From positions 1 to 54,541 of the forward strand of contig DAOTJS010000017.1 in NCBI GenBank assembly GCA_035448825.1: a stretch of 54,541 nt of DNA, given 5' to 3'. Source of the stretch: JAGNGI01 sp035448825 (GTDB lineage Bacteria; Fidelibacterota; UBA2242). The notes under the pieces were generated by a model. That model was not told the DNA's origin, did not search any database, and worked only from the letters and a program-made list of their open reading frames with translations. Made by a program: the position numbers and the translations under genes. Shown here in pieces: positions 36,343-44,540 of the stretch; position 1 is the stretch's first letter; the number at the start of each line of letters is the position of its first letter.

Positions 36343-37370
36343 GATTTGACCTCCCCAAAATATTTCGGACGAGTATAACGATTAATTAGCGGAACAAACC
36401 CATTCATTAATAAAATTGAATACATAACGCCTTCCGGCAATCCCCCAAATTGACGAATAAGCACTACTAAAAATCCCGCGCCGATTCCAAAAATCCAGGC
36501 TCCTAAATTGGTTATCGGCGAAGTTACCATATCCGTTGCCATGAAAAAAGCACCTAACATTAATCCACCGGAAAATAGGTGAAAAATCGGATCGGGATAC
36601 TGTGCCGGATTAATAAGCCATAGAATCCCACTGAAAACTGCCACTGTGCCAAGATAACTCACCGGAATGCGCCAATTGGATATATGCAGAATTATTAATA
36701 TCAATCCACCAATTAGAATTGCCAGAGCACTCGTTTCACCAATACAGCCACCGACTTTACCAATGAAAAGGTCGAGATAAGACGTCAATGTTTTTTCAAA
36801 TTTAAAAGAACCTAGCGGAGTTGCCGTGGTAATCGCATCAATCGTCCGGGGAATAGTCCAGGTAGTCATCGCTATCGGGAAACTGGTTTGTAAAAATGCC
36901 CGTCCTAACAAAGCCGGATTGAAAATATTGTGTCCGAGGCCACCGAAAATTTGTTTACCTATTATAATGGAAAAAGCGGCACCGATTATGACCATACTAA
37001 GCGGTAATCCCGGCGGTAAACACAATGCCAACAATAAGCCAGTTAAGGCGGCACTGCCATCATAAGTTGTCATTTTACGACGTCTAATCAGATTAAATAA
37101 TTCCTCGGCTATCATAGCGGTAACCATAGAAACAGCAATAACTGTCAGACAGCGCCATCCAAAATTGTAAATACTGAAAACGACCGTTGGCAATAAAGTA
37201 GCCACAACCAGCCACATAATCAAAGTAACATTAGTGGGAGCTTTAACGTGTGGCGAAGATGAAAGAATAAAAAGTCGCTTCTCGACGGTTTTGTCAACGG
37301 AATTCGGAGCGGATTTTGCATTCTTTTCTTTTCCGGATTCCCCTGGGATTGAATTCTGCTGCTCTTCCAT
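36339..37370 (-). CDS. rnfD: Rnf electron transport complex subunit D
   Basis: A 343-residue membrane subunit with about nine helices and a hydrophilic N-terminal 35 residues. The FMN-carrying region reads 'DAITTATPLGSFK' (Thr before ATPL), and 'MATDMVTSPITNLGAWIFG' is the conserved C-terminal stretch. It comes 43 bp after rnfC. With RnfG it is a target of ApbE encoded in the same operon. Confidence 0.95.
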   Translation of the reverse strand: MEEQQNSIPGESGKEKNAKSAPNSVDKTVEKRLFILSSSPHVKAPTNVTLIMWLVVATLLPTVVFSIYNFGWRCLTVIAVSMVTAMIAEELFNLIRRRKMTTYDGSAALTGLLLALCLPPGLPLSMVIIGAAFSIIIGKQIFGGLGHNIFNPALLGRAFLQTSFPIAMTTWTIPRTIDAITTATPLGSFKFEKTLTSYLDLFIGKVGGCIGETSALAILIGGLILIILHISNWRIPVSYLGTVAVFSGILWLINPAQYPDPIFHLFSGGLMLGAFFMATDMVTSPITNLGAWIFGIGAGFLVVLIRQFGGLPEGVMYSILLMNGFVPLINRYTRPKYFGEVKS

Positions 37371-37413
37371 TATGGTAAATTTCCTTATAAAATACTCGAT
37401 TCAGAACGATATT

Positions 37414-38763
37414 TTATACCTTTACGGTTTTTTCTTCGTTTTTCCTTTTACGCTGTAGTTCAGTTACTCGCATTTTTCCGATTCGTATATGATGAACTAA
37501 AGGAATAGATGCCGGGCAAATAAAAGCACAAGAACCGCATTCGATGCAATTTACAATACCGTATTGTTCGGCTTCATCCCACTTGGCAAACTGCGATAAG
37601 CGCGCCAACCTCGTCGGGATTAAATTCATCGGACAGACATGCAGACAAGCCCCACATTTTATACAGGGGTATTCTTTCCTCTCAATGGCGATTTTATCCG
37701 TTAAACAGACAATTCCACAGGTAGCTTTTATAATCGGTACCGATAAAGATGCCTGAGCAACGCCCATCATCGGACCGCCCATTATCACCTTGACTGTATC
37801 ATTAGTCAAGCCGCCGCAGAAGTCAATTAAATTCTGGAATGGAGTGCCGATTCTGGCCAATACGTTTTTGGGTTCACGCACTCCTTGACCGGTAACCGTA
37901 ACAACTCTTTCAATCAGCGGTTTGCGCTTGGTAACGGCTTCAGCCACAGCCAGAGCCGTGCCGACGTTATTGACAACAACGCCTACGTCCATCGGTAAGC
38001 CACCGGCTGGTACCTGGCGTTTCAAAACGGCATCTATCAACATCTTCTCAGCACCTTGCGGATATTTTACTTTCAAAGGCTGAACAATAATACCCCAAAA
38101 TTTTTCAGTAGCTTTGGTAAGTGCCGCGATAGCATCCGGTTTATTGGCTTCGATGCCGATTATTGCTCGACTAACTCCGAGCGCTTTCATCATAATCCGG
38201 AGTCCCAAAACAACCTCTTCAGAACGTTCGATCATAATACGGTGATCGGTAGTTAAATACGGTTCACATTCACAACCATTCAGAATGAAAGTATCAATCG
38301 TTTTATTTTTGGGTGGATTTAATTTCACCTGCGTCGGAAAAGCCGCTCCGCCCAAGCCAACTATCCCGGCATTTAATACAATTTCATTGATTTGTTCGGA
38401 AGTTAGATTCTCCCAATCGAGAATCGGGTTCGGCAATTCTATCCATTCGTCGCGACCATCACTGACGATATTTATCATCAGTGAATTGTTACCGAGCGGA
38501 TGTGGTAATTTTTCAATTGCTTTTACTTTTCCCGAAATGGAGGCATGGATATTACTCGATATGAATCCACCGCTTTTGCCGATCAATTGACCGGTTTTAA
38601 CTTCCATACCTTTTTCGACTACCGGTACACATGCGGCTCCAACATGTTGTTGAAGCGGAATAAACACTTCCGTCGGTAAAGGCGGTTTTTCTATGCTTTT
38701 ATAATCACTTAAACTTTTAAACTCTGCTGGATGAACGCCCTTCTTGAACGTCTTCAATTTCAT
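37414..38763 (-). CDS. rnfC: Rnf electron transport complex subunit C (NADH-binding)
   Basis: A 449-residue peripheral subunit that reduces NAD through FMN. The N-terminal barrel-sandwich domain ('GAACVPVVEKGMEVKTGQLI') is followed by the nucleotide/FMN site 'GIVGLGGAAFPTQVKL' (about 135-150). Two 4Fe-4S motifs follow: 'CIKCGACLHVCPMNL' and 'CIECGSCAFICPAS'. It is the first gene of the eight-gene operon rnfCDGEAB-rseC-apbE. The start has AGGAG ten bases upstream. There is no long C-terminal Ala/Lys-rich tail as in enterobacteria. Confidence 0.96.
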   Translation of the reverse strand: MKLKTFKKGVHPAEFKSLSDYKSIEKPPLPTEVFIPLQQHVGAACVPVVEKGMEVKTGQLIGKSGGFISSNIHASISGKVKAIEKLPHPLGNNSLMINIVSDGRDEWIELPNPILDWENLTSEQINEIVLNAGIVGLGGAAFPTQVKLNPPKNKTIDTFILNGCECEPYLTTDHRIMIERSEEVVLGLRIMMKALGVSRAIIGIEANKPDAIAALTKATEKFWGIIVQPLKVKYPQGAEKMLIDAVLKRQVPAGGLPMDVGVVVNNVGTALAVAEAVTKRKPLIERVVTVTGQGVREPKNVLARIGTPFQNLIDFCGGLTNDTVKVIMGGPMMGVAQASLSVPIIKATCGIVCLTDKIAIERKEYPCIKCGACLHVCPMNLIPTRLARLSQFAKWDEAEQYGIVNCIECGSCAFICPASIPLVHHIRIGKMRVTELQRKRKNEEKTVKV

Positions 38764-38835
38764 TTTAATTTTGCTCCTACACTAATCAAGCTCTAAAAGT
38801 CAAAAAAATCGAGAAAATTTAATCAAATTATTTCA

Positions 38836-38841
38836 ATTATA
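38836..38841 (-). promoter_or_regulatory. Candidate -10 element for the rnf operon
   Basis: TATAAT on the minus strand, 72 bases before the rnfC start. No good -35 is found at normal spacing, so control by an activator or another sigma factor is possible. It shares the 159-bp gap 38764-38922 with the divergent tmRNA promoter. Confidence 0.35.
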
Positions 38842-38878
38842 CCTTAAATATTTTGGGTAAATCCTAACGTTTGATAGT

Positions 38879-38907
38879 TTGTTTATAAGGAGAAAATTGC
38901 GTAAATT
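38879..38907 (+). promoter_or_regulatory. Promoter of the tmRNA gene
   Basis: TTGTTT (38879-38884), 17-bp spacer, TAAATT (38902-38907), placing a start site some 8-9 bases before the mature 5' end at 38923, as expected for a precursor trimmed by RNase P. Confidence 0.6.
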
Positions 38908-38922
38908 TTAGCGCTTTTTGAC

Positions 38923-39273
38923 GGGGGCGAATGGATTCGACGGGATTGAAGATCTGCCGAATAGCGTGTCGTGGTTTTCAGGAGGGCCACGTTAATAAAC
39001 CTGAGAATCGAAAATGCCAATTCTTTTGGCACTGTCGCTTACGCTTAAGTAAGTGACCGTTCTGGGCCGGTCTTGCCTGCAGGCTGGTTCAGAGCGTCGT
39101 CAAAGCAGGCTCGTTCCGTTTATCGGTTTGCGTAAACGGAATTAAAAACAGCAAACTGGCTTTTACCAAGTTTGTCCGCTGGCACGGTAAAAGCGAGATT
39201 CAGCAACGGACTACACACGTAGCGATTCTGCAGTTCTCTTTTTCGGACGGGGGTTCAATTCCCCCCGCCTCCA
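38923..39273 (+). ncRNA. ssrA: Transfer-messenger RNA
   Basis: Rescues stalled ribosomes and tags the unfinished protein for proteolysis. The 351-nt gene has the 5' tRNA-like half 'GGGGGCGAATGGATTCGACG' and the 3' half with T arm GGGGG-TTCAATT-CCCCC and acceptor CGCCTCC, which pairs with the 5' GGGGGCG (one G-T). CCA is not encoded. The tag frame reads GAA AAT GCC ... GCT TAA, giving ENANSFGTVAYA after the tRNA-borne alanine. The tag end and stop sit in hairpin GTCGCTTAC/GTAAGTGAC, the usual helix 5. The first tag codon (GAA) is my reading; GCC two codons later is the alternative. The 3' end overlaps the antisense end of the glycosyltransferase gene by 19 bp. Confidence 0.97.
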
Positions 39274-40529
39274 CTTGTATTTTCATTAAAAATAGATTTC
39301 AGTTGACTTTCCCAGAGATTATCCCAATTATTTTTTTGAATAATTGTTTTAAATAATACATCACTCCGCGGTTGGTTATCTTTTAAATATTTTACGATAC
39401 GGTTAGCATTATATTCGGGACTCTCATCCAGCGGTAAATATAAAGCGCCTTCCTGTGCTACTTCTCTGAATACCGGTATCTGACTGATTGCTAATGGAGT
39501 ACGAGCAATGCCTGCTTCGAGAATTGGCAAGCCAAAACCCTCGTCTATACTTAAATAAAGCACCAAATTACTGATAAAATAAAGATCACGCACAACGTTT
39601 CGATTCTTTTCGGCCGGTATATTCAATTTCTCGAAAAGGTCTCCCAGAAAAAACAAGTTTTCAGATAGATTATTTTCCCGAATCAAATTATATAAACCAG
39701 TGGCGTATTCAGTCAGAGAACCATTCTCCTTCTCGGGCACCCCGGTAATGATCCCGACCAAATCAGGCCAGGTATTTCGCAAAGACGCAATGACTTTAAT
39801 ACTGCGTTCAATATTCTTTCTTTGAATTATTCTAGCTGGAATCAAAATTACTGGATAATGCTTGAAAATTTTAAGATTCTCAGTAATTAAATTGGTTGCC
39901 GGTTCAAATTTGAAGAAATCCTGGTATTTAATCACATTAGGAACTACAAGAATTTTGCGCCGCGGTATATTTAATAGTTCAGCCATCTGTCGTTTGCGGT
40001 ATTCAGAGACAGCAATGTAAATGACGTTGGGAATCTCAGTCTTCAGTAGCGACCATGGCCTTCGGTCATATAGATTGGGTTTATATTCATCAATTAGCCA
40101 CGCCAGGTCATGAGTCCAGATATAATATTTTTTGTCCGGATATTTTAAGATATAATTCCAGAAAGCTTCGGTAGCCATCAGATTAAAAGGCATAGTCATT
40201 ATATTATGAATAATAACAGTATCTATATTACCGATTTCGGCTTCGATCCGCCGCTGGAGGTTTTGCATCTGATATTCATAAAACTCAGGTAATGAGCCAA
40301 ATTTCAAAACCCGCTGAATTTCACGAACATGTGGACTATTTGGATTCAAGTCTGGCAATAGACTGGTCTTGATATTTTGGCCTTCGATCGAACCGGCTCC
40401 ACTTAAAATTGTCACTAAATAGTCATTCCGCGCAAATACTTCAGCAAGTGGCTTTAGGATACTCTCGACACCTCCAATAACCGGCGGTAAAGTATAATGC
40501 GCAATCAGAATCTGTTTATTAGTTTTCAT
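39255..40529 (-). CDS. GT4-family glycosyltransferase
   Basis: A 424-residue GT-B fold glycosyltransferase, cytoplasmic, using a nucleotide-sugar donor to build a glycan. The acceptor-side N-domain begins 'ILIAHYTLPPVIGGVES'. The donor domain has 'PARIIQRKNIERSI' and the E-x7-E signature 'EGFGLPILEAG' near residue 340, then 'PEYNANRIVKYLKDN'. The last residues 'SGGGGN' are encoded by the antisense of the tmRNA T arm and acceptor, so the natural end may have been elsewhere in relatives. No clear ribosome site is present. It follows the unknown 313-aa gene by 42 bp; substrate unknown. Confidence 0.88.
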   Translation of the reverse strand: MKTNKQILIAHYTLPPVIGGVESILKPLAEVFARNDYLVTILSGAGSIEGQNIKTSLLPDLNPNSPHVREIQRVLKFGSLPEFYEYQMQNLQRRIEAEIGNIDTVIIHNIMTMPFNLMATEAFWNYILKYPDKKYYIWTHDLAWLIDEYKPNLYDRRPWSLLKTEIPNVIYIAVSEYRKRQMAELLNIPRRKILVVPNVIKYQDFFKFEPATNLITENLKIFKHYPVILIPARIIQRKNIERSIKVIASLRNTWPDLVGIITGVPEKENGSLTEYATGLYNLIRENNLSENLFFLGDLFEKLNIPAEKNRNVVRDLYFISNLVLYLSIDEGFGLPILEAGIARTPLAISQIPVFREVAQEGALYLPLDESPEYNANRIVKYLKDNQPRSDVLFKTIIQKNNWDNLWESQLKSIFNENTSGGGGN

Positions 40530-40571
40530 AGAAGGTTAAATAAAATTGTCAGTTGATTACATTTCAAAGTG

Positions 40572-41513
40572 TTATCTACTAAAATCTTGCGATTGCCAAT
40601 TGTCAATTAGAAGTCCGGCGAAATTTTCTTTAGAATCAATCTCCAAATATTGTGAAATCTCGCTTTCGTTTTGAACTTTAAAGGTCGGAAAAAGCTTATT
40701 CATTTTAAATTTAATACGATATTGATCTAAAATATCTTCAATCCAAAATATATTGCTCATTTTACTGGGGTGATATAATGCCGGAGATATCAAGCAACCG
40801 CTATCAACATAAGCCAGCGGTAACTGCCCGGTAGCAAACGGCAAATCTATAAGCGCCAGCGGAGGCGTGTTAATAATTATTTTGGTCTTGCGGATTAATA
40901 CATCACAGGCATCATAAACTAGGTTCGCAATTACACTCAAACGCCATTCTAACCAATCCGGTAGCATCTCGACGATCTGACTGGTAAAAGATACCACTTC
41001 ACCAACCATTGATGAAAACTCCGTAACGCAGAAGGGACAATAACAAAACGGCGGTACGCGATGCTGTATGTCCAGATTTTCTTCCTGCCAGAAAAAGGGA
41101 AATCTCAAGTTTTCTAACATACAGTAATCAATTTGACCAAGACGATAAGTTTTCTGAAGTAATAGATGATAAAAATCATTGCCAATGGGATTATTGGGAC
41201 AAACCGGATAGTATCCCTTCTGTGGAGTATAAGCTGTTCCGAGATAATTAACCGGCGGAGAAAAAATATCCTTTTGCCATAAAAATGGACTCTGGAAACA
41301 ATCTAGAATTATTCCGACTTTCAAGCCAGCTTGCTTAGTCAATTCAATCATTCGGGCAACCGGAAAATATTTCATCGTCAAGTTACCCGATTCATAGGGC
41401 TTATCTAAACGATAAAACACTCCATCATAACCTTGATCTCGAAAAAGCTTTAAATCTTCAATCAGTTGCTGTCGGTTGTATCTTATGGGGCAATATTTAA
41501 TATACGCTGGCAT
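40572..41513 (-). CDS. Conserved-looking protein of unknown function, possible TIM-barrel
   Basis: A 313-residue soluble protein with no signal peptide. Short strand-helix repeats ('YDGVFYRLDKP', 'GLKVGIILDCF', 'IDYCMLENLRFPFFW', 'TKIIINTPPLALIDLPF') are in the order seen in glycoside-hydrolase-like TIM barrels. A four-cysteine-type motif 'PPFCYCPFCVTEF' at about 175-187 may bind a metal. I do not recognise the family. AGGAAG lies just before the ATG. It pairs with the GT4 gene downstream, so a role in glycan synthesis or processing is a guess. Confidence 0.7.
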   Translation of the reverse strand: MPAYIKYCPIRYNRQQLIEDLKLFRDQGYDGVFYRLDKPYESGNLTMKYFPVARMIELTKQAGLKVGIILDCFQSPFLWQKDIFSPPVNYLGTAYTPQKGYYPVCPNNPIGNDFYHLLLQKTYRLGQIDYCMLENLRFPFFWQEENLDIQHRVPPFCYCPFCVTEFSSMVGEVVSFTSQIVEMLPDWLEWRLSVIANLVYDACDVLIRKTKIIINTPPLALIDLPFATGQLPLAYVDSGCLISPALYHPSKMSNIFWIEDILDQYRIKFKMNKLFPTFKVQNESEISQYLEIDSKENFAGLLIDNWQSQDFSR

Positions 41514-41560
41514 TTCTTCCTGAATTTCGTAATAAATTTATTTAAGTCAATAACAAATTG

Positions 41561-41636
41561 TCGGAGCGAGTGGATTTGAACCACCGACCCCCTGAACCCC
41601 ATTCAGGTGCGCTAATCCGGACTGCGCTACGCTCCG
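41561..41636 (-). tRNA. tRNA-Pro (anticodon GGG)
   Basis: On the minus strand the acceptor CGGAGCG pairs with CGCTCCG; the D arm, the anticodon arm CCTGA-ATGGGGT-TCAGG (anticodon GGG) and the T arm GTGG-TTCAAAT-CCAC are complete. The discriminator is A and CCA is not encoded. Length is 76 nt. A damaged copy of its 5' half lies about 200 bp upstream (41843-41928). Confidence 0.97.
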
Positions 41637-41842
41637 AATAATAAAAATCTGCTTTAAGTCAATTTTTGAATATTTCAGACGTTTAGGACACCCTAAAAAT
41701 ACCTTAATGGTATTCATTTATATTGTGTCCGTAATAATAACCTGAAAAAACCTTAATTGCTAAATTGCCAAAAAGCTATTAACAATTTAAACAAGAAAGG
41801 CATAATCGCAATGAGGAAAATAAAAGATACCCACATAATTAA

Positions 41843-41928
41843 GTGCGCTAATCCGGACTGCCTGCCCAACTGATATTGGTTAGGTGGGCCTGCCCAACTG
41901 ACTTGGTCAGGCGGGCGCTAAGCTCTGC
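41843..41928 (-). pseudogene. tRNA-Pro 5'-half remnant interrupted by a tandem hairpin insertion
   Basis: Positions 41843-41860 repeat tRNA-Pro bases 41607-41624 exactly, and 41916-41927 match the adjoining tRNA bases 41625-41636 with two changes. Between them lies a 55-bp insert. Removing it restores a continuous 30-nt copy of the tRNA 5' part (acceptor strand, D arm, start of anticodon arm), 28 of 30 identical. The rest of the tRNA is absent, so it cannot be functional. Confidence 0.85.
41861..41915. repeat. 55-bp insert of two tandem imperfect hairpin repeats
   Basis: Two copies, 41861-41888 (28 nt) and 41889-41915 (27 nt), both begin CCTGCCCAACTGA and end with a G-rich block (AGGTGGG, AGGCGGG). 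Each can fold on itself, CCTGCC against GGCGGG-type ends with mismatches. The GC content is far above the surroundings. It looks like a small non-autonomous repeat that landed in the tRNA remnant. Confidence 0.75.
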
Positions 41929-41982
41929 TTGTAAAAAAGGTTGGTAATTTGAATGAGCAGGATTTATTAATAAAAAATTGGA

Positions 41983-42369
41983 TTACCAATTATTAAGAAT
42001 TTCCAGTAGTTCATTGAGGCCTTTCTTAATTTCCGTTAAAACTTCACCAGCATCTTTTTTCACCATTGTCGGTTCATCCAATTCGTTCCAATTTTCGGAT
42101 TCGATAACCTTTTGCCAATCTTCCGGTTTAATTTCTTTCAATTTCTGTTTGGCGCCTTCTATGGTAAAACGTTTTTCATATAATAGGTGTTTTATGTACT
42201 GAATTAACTGAATATCCTTTTCGCGGTAAGTGCGATTACCCGCCCGATTTTTAGCCGGTGCTAATGCCGGAAATTCTTTTTCCCAATAACGCAGAACATA
42301 CTGTTTCAATCCAGTAATTTCACTGACTTCTCCTATTGAGTAATATAATTTTTTTATTGGTCTATCCAT
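41983..42369 (-). CDS. MerR-family transcriptional regulator
   Basis: A 128-residue regulator. The winged helix-turn-helix at about 8-75 reads 'YSIGEVSEITGLKQYVLRYW', 'RTYREKDIQLIQYIKHLLYE', with the MerR-type 'FTIEGAKQKLKEI' helix. A short helical tail (90-126) probably dimerises. There is no cysteine metal-binding set, so it is not a metal sensor of the classic kind. This small MerR type is common in Bacteroidota-like and related phyla; the target is unknown. It stands alone between the tRNA remnant and the deacetylase. Confidence 0.88.
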   Translation of the reverse strand: MDRPIKKLYYSIGEVSEITGLKQYVLRYWEKEFPALAPAKNRAGNRTYREKDIQLIQYIKHLLYEKRFTIEGAKQKLKEIKPEDWQKVIESENWNELDEPTMVKKDAGEVLTEIKKGLNELLEILNNW

Positions 42370-42451
42370 ATCACACCTTTTATTACAATTATTTAAACCA
42401 TTACTTTAATAGTATAATCAGTTTAAAGGGTTATGTCAAGTTATTTTTTAT

Positions 42452-43180
42452 TTAACGCAACTTCTGGACGATAATAGTGCCATTGGCGCAGAAATTTACG
42501 ACGTTTTGTTTGATAATTTCAAGGCGTAAAGGCCAATTGGTGGCCAGTTTCCCTGACACGGCATTTAAAGTATCAAATGAATATACTGCCAGACGTGTAA
42601 TGATAAAATCGGGAGGTGTGTGGTTATAGTATTTAAATGGGAAAAATCCACAAATGCCCTGATAACCAGCAGATTCGGCTTCTGAAATAATTTTGCGGTT
42701 CAATTTCCCAAAAGGTGCACAAAAGAATCGAACTTCGCTCTTGAACTGTTCTTCAAGTAACTTCTTTGAATCGTGTATTTCGGCTTGCATTTCTGCAGTC
42801 GGCATACCAACTAATAAACGATGTGAGAGGCCGTGCGAACCAATCTCCCATCCATTTTGAATCAATTCGGCAATGTTATTATGCGTCAAATGGTTGAATC
42901 GGATTCTTCCCAGATTGATGTCCCAGGTATTTGGCCTGTCCAAATATTTGGCAATTAAAAAAAGAGTTGCCGGAATACCTAAATTTTTCAATATTGGATA
43001 GGCATACAAATAAATGTCCTGATAACCATCGTCAAAAGTAAGAGCAATTAAGTTAGGTTTATTTTTATTAGCCACAAGGTTACTAAGAGTCGTGAATTCA
43101 TAACCGCGATTTAGCAAAAACTCGATCTGCTTTTGAAATTTTCTCGGCTTAATGCAACTTGCGCCGATTTCCGAACGCAA
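42452..43180 (-). CDS. Polysaccharide deacetylase (CE4 / NodB fold)
   Basis: Removes N- or O-acetyl groups from polysaccharides with a divalent metal. Catalytic motifs are present: 'LTFDDGY' (catalytic and metal Asp), 'GSHGLSH' (two metal His) and 'CAPFGKLN'. Codons upstream of the TTG at 43180 read 'IPLKNRVLVYHKVD', a typical first beta strand of this family. In that stretch there is no ATG, GTG or TTG before an in-frame TAG, only ATT at 43222 and ATA at 43234, the latter preceded by GAAGGG. Either a rare start is used or the strand is lost by the TTG start, which has AAGG in front. The preceding aminotransferase ends in the same frame with TAG TAG. Confidence 0.85.
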   Translation of the reverse strand: MRSEIGASCIKPRKFQKQIEFLLNRGYEFTTLSNLVANKNKPNLIALTFDDGYQDIYLYAYPILKNLGIPATLFLIAKYLDRPNTWDINLGRIRFNHLTHNNIAELIQNGWEIGSHGLSHRLLVGMPTAEMQAEIHDSKKLLEEQFKSEVRFFCAPFGKLNRKIISEAESAGYQGICGFFPFKYYNHTPPDFIITRLAVYSFDTLNAVSGKLATNWPLRLEIIKQNVVNFCANGTIIVQKLR

Positions 43181-43249
43181 GTCAACCTTATGATAGACAA
43201 GAACTCGATTTTTTAAAGGAATAAACTCGTCTATGGCTCTACCCTTCTA

Positions 43250-44503
43250 CTACTTCGGTTTGAAATTATATTTGCGATAGAATTTAGCCGTGAATTCACC
43301 GATTAGCGTATATGACTGACGCAGAATATTTTCATCCGGTAGAAAAACTACTCGAAAATGTTTAGTACCAGGCTTCTGCCCGAATCCACTGCCGTAAACA
43401 ACCAACACCCCGGTCTCATTCAGCAATTCGAGAACAAATTGTTCGTCAGTAACCCCTTGTGGCAATTGAATTCGTGGAAATGCGTAAAAAGCCGCTTCCG
43501 GTTTAACGCAAGAAACACCGGGAATGTCGTTTAACATTTTATAAGTAATATCACGGCGACCTGTTAATTTTTGAATTACTTGTGGTAAATGAGAATCGTC
43601 ACCATCCAGGGCCGGAGCAACCATATATTGTTGTGGATGAACCGCACAAAGTCTAGCGCGCAGTAGTTTATTAACGGCTTCGTGGTAATCGGCCATTACG
43701 CCAGTAGGATCGGAGAATATTGCCCAACCAACCCGCCATCCAGGCATAATATAATTTTTACTCAATCCACCAAATGTAATGACGGGAACATCTTCGGCCA
43801 AGGAGGCAATCGAGGTATGAGTTTGACTATCAAGAAGCAATTTATCGTAAATCTCATCAGCAAAAATTACCAGATTATGGCGACGAGCAAAATTGATGAC
43901 GTTTAACAAACTCTCACGATTATAATTTGCACCGGTCGGATTGTTGGGATTAATGACGACAATCGCCTTAGTACGCTTGTTGACGCGCTTTTCTAATTCA
44001 TCGAAATCTATTTGCCAGCCGGTTGATTCATTTAATAAGTATGGGTTTAATTTACCATGATAAACTGGAATTTGGCCACTATAAAGTGGATAGCCTGGCG
44101 AAGGTGTCATAATATTGTCGCCGGGATCAATCAAAGCCGCTATAGCCAGCGTAATGGCTTCCGAAGCCCCATTAGCCATAAAGACATCACTTGCGGTTAT
44201 TCCCTTAATTCCTTTTTTTTCAGTGGCGTAGCGGGCGACGGCTTCTCTGGCTTCGGTGACGCCCATCGAATCGCTATAGACTGAGACATTCAATTTGGCA
44301 TTGGCGTTCGATTGCAAAATCTTTTCAGCTACGATTTGACGGAGTCCCAAAGGAGTTTCAAAGTCATAAACCGGGGGATCGCCAATATTTAAATAAGTAA
44401 TTTTCTTGCCCTGATCTTCTAATTGCTTGGCTTTGACCACGATGTCACGAATCGCGTAAGTCACTTTTTCGGTGCGCCTGGCTGGAATTATTTTAGGATT
44501 CAT
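43250..44503 (-). CDS. PLP-dependent aminotransferase (class I/II)
   Basis: A 417-residue fold-type I aminotransferase. Motifs: 'YLNIGDPPVYDFETP' near the N-terminus, 'NPNNPTGANY' (PLP-contacting Asn/Pro region), 'IFADEIYDKLLL' (Asp to the pyridine N), 'FGGLSKNYIMPGWRVGW' (PLP Lys and phosphate Arg) and the C-terminal carboxylate Arg in 'GTKHFRVVFL'. The overall sequence is closest in style to alanine-forming transaminases of the AlaA/AspC type; exact substrates are not determinable. It ends with two consecutive TAG codons just before the deacetylase. Confidence 0.9.
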   Translation of the reverse strand: MNPKIIPARRTEKVTYAIRDIVVKAKQLEDQGKKITYLNIGDPPVYDFETPLGLRQIVAEKILQSNANAKLNVSVYSDSMGVTEAREAVARYATEKKGIKGITASDVFMANGASEAITLAIAALIDPGDNIMTPSPGYPLYSGQIPVYHGKLNPYLLNESTGWQIDFDELEKRVNKRTKAIVVINPNNPTGANYNRESLLNVINFARRHNLVIFADEIYDKLLLDSQTHTSIASLAEDVPVITFGGLSKNYIMPGWRVGWAIFSDPTGVMADYHEAVNKLLRARLCAVHPQQYMVAPALDGDDSHLPQVIQKLTGRRDITYKMLNDIPGVSCVKPEAAFYAFPRIQLPQGVTDEQFVLELLNETGVLVVYGSGFGQKPGTKHFRVVFLPDENILRQSYTLIGEFTAKFYRKYNFKPK

Positions 44504-44540
44504 ATTTTATACTCTTTTATGACTTTTCCATTTAATTTGA

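Larger units (their letters stand above)
41637..41982. other. Gap between tRNA-Pro and the MerR gene with a tRNA remnant
   Basis: No protein gene is seen. 41637-41842 is AT-rich and shows nothing I can assign. 41843-41928 is a tRNA-Pro fragment with an insertion (separate entry). The remainder up to the MerR stop is short and featureless. Confidence 0.7.

Noticed and set aside
41843..41928. Second functional tRNA-Pro
   Set aside because: Only the 5' part is present and it is split by a 55-bp insert.
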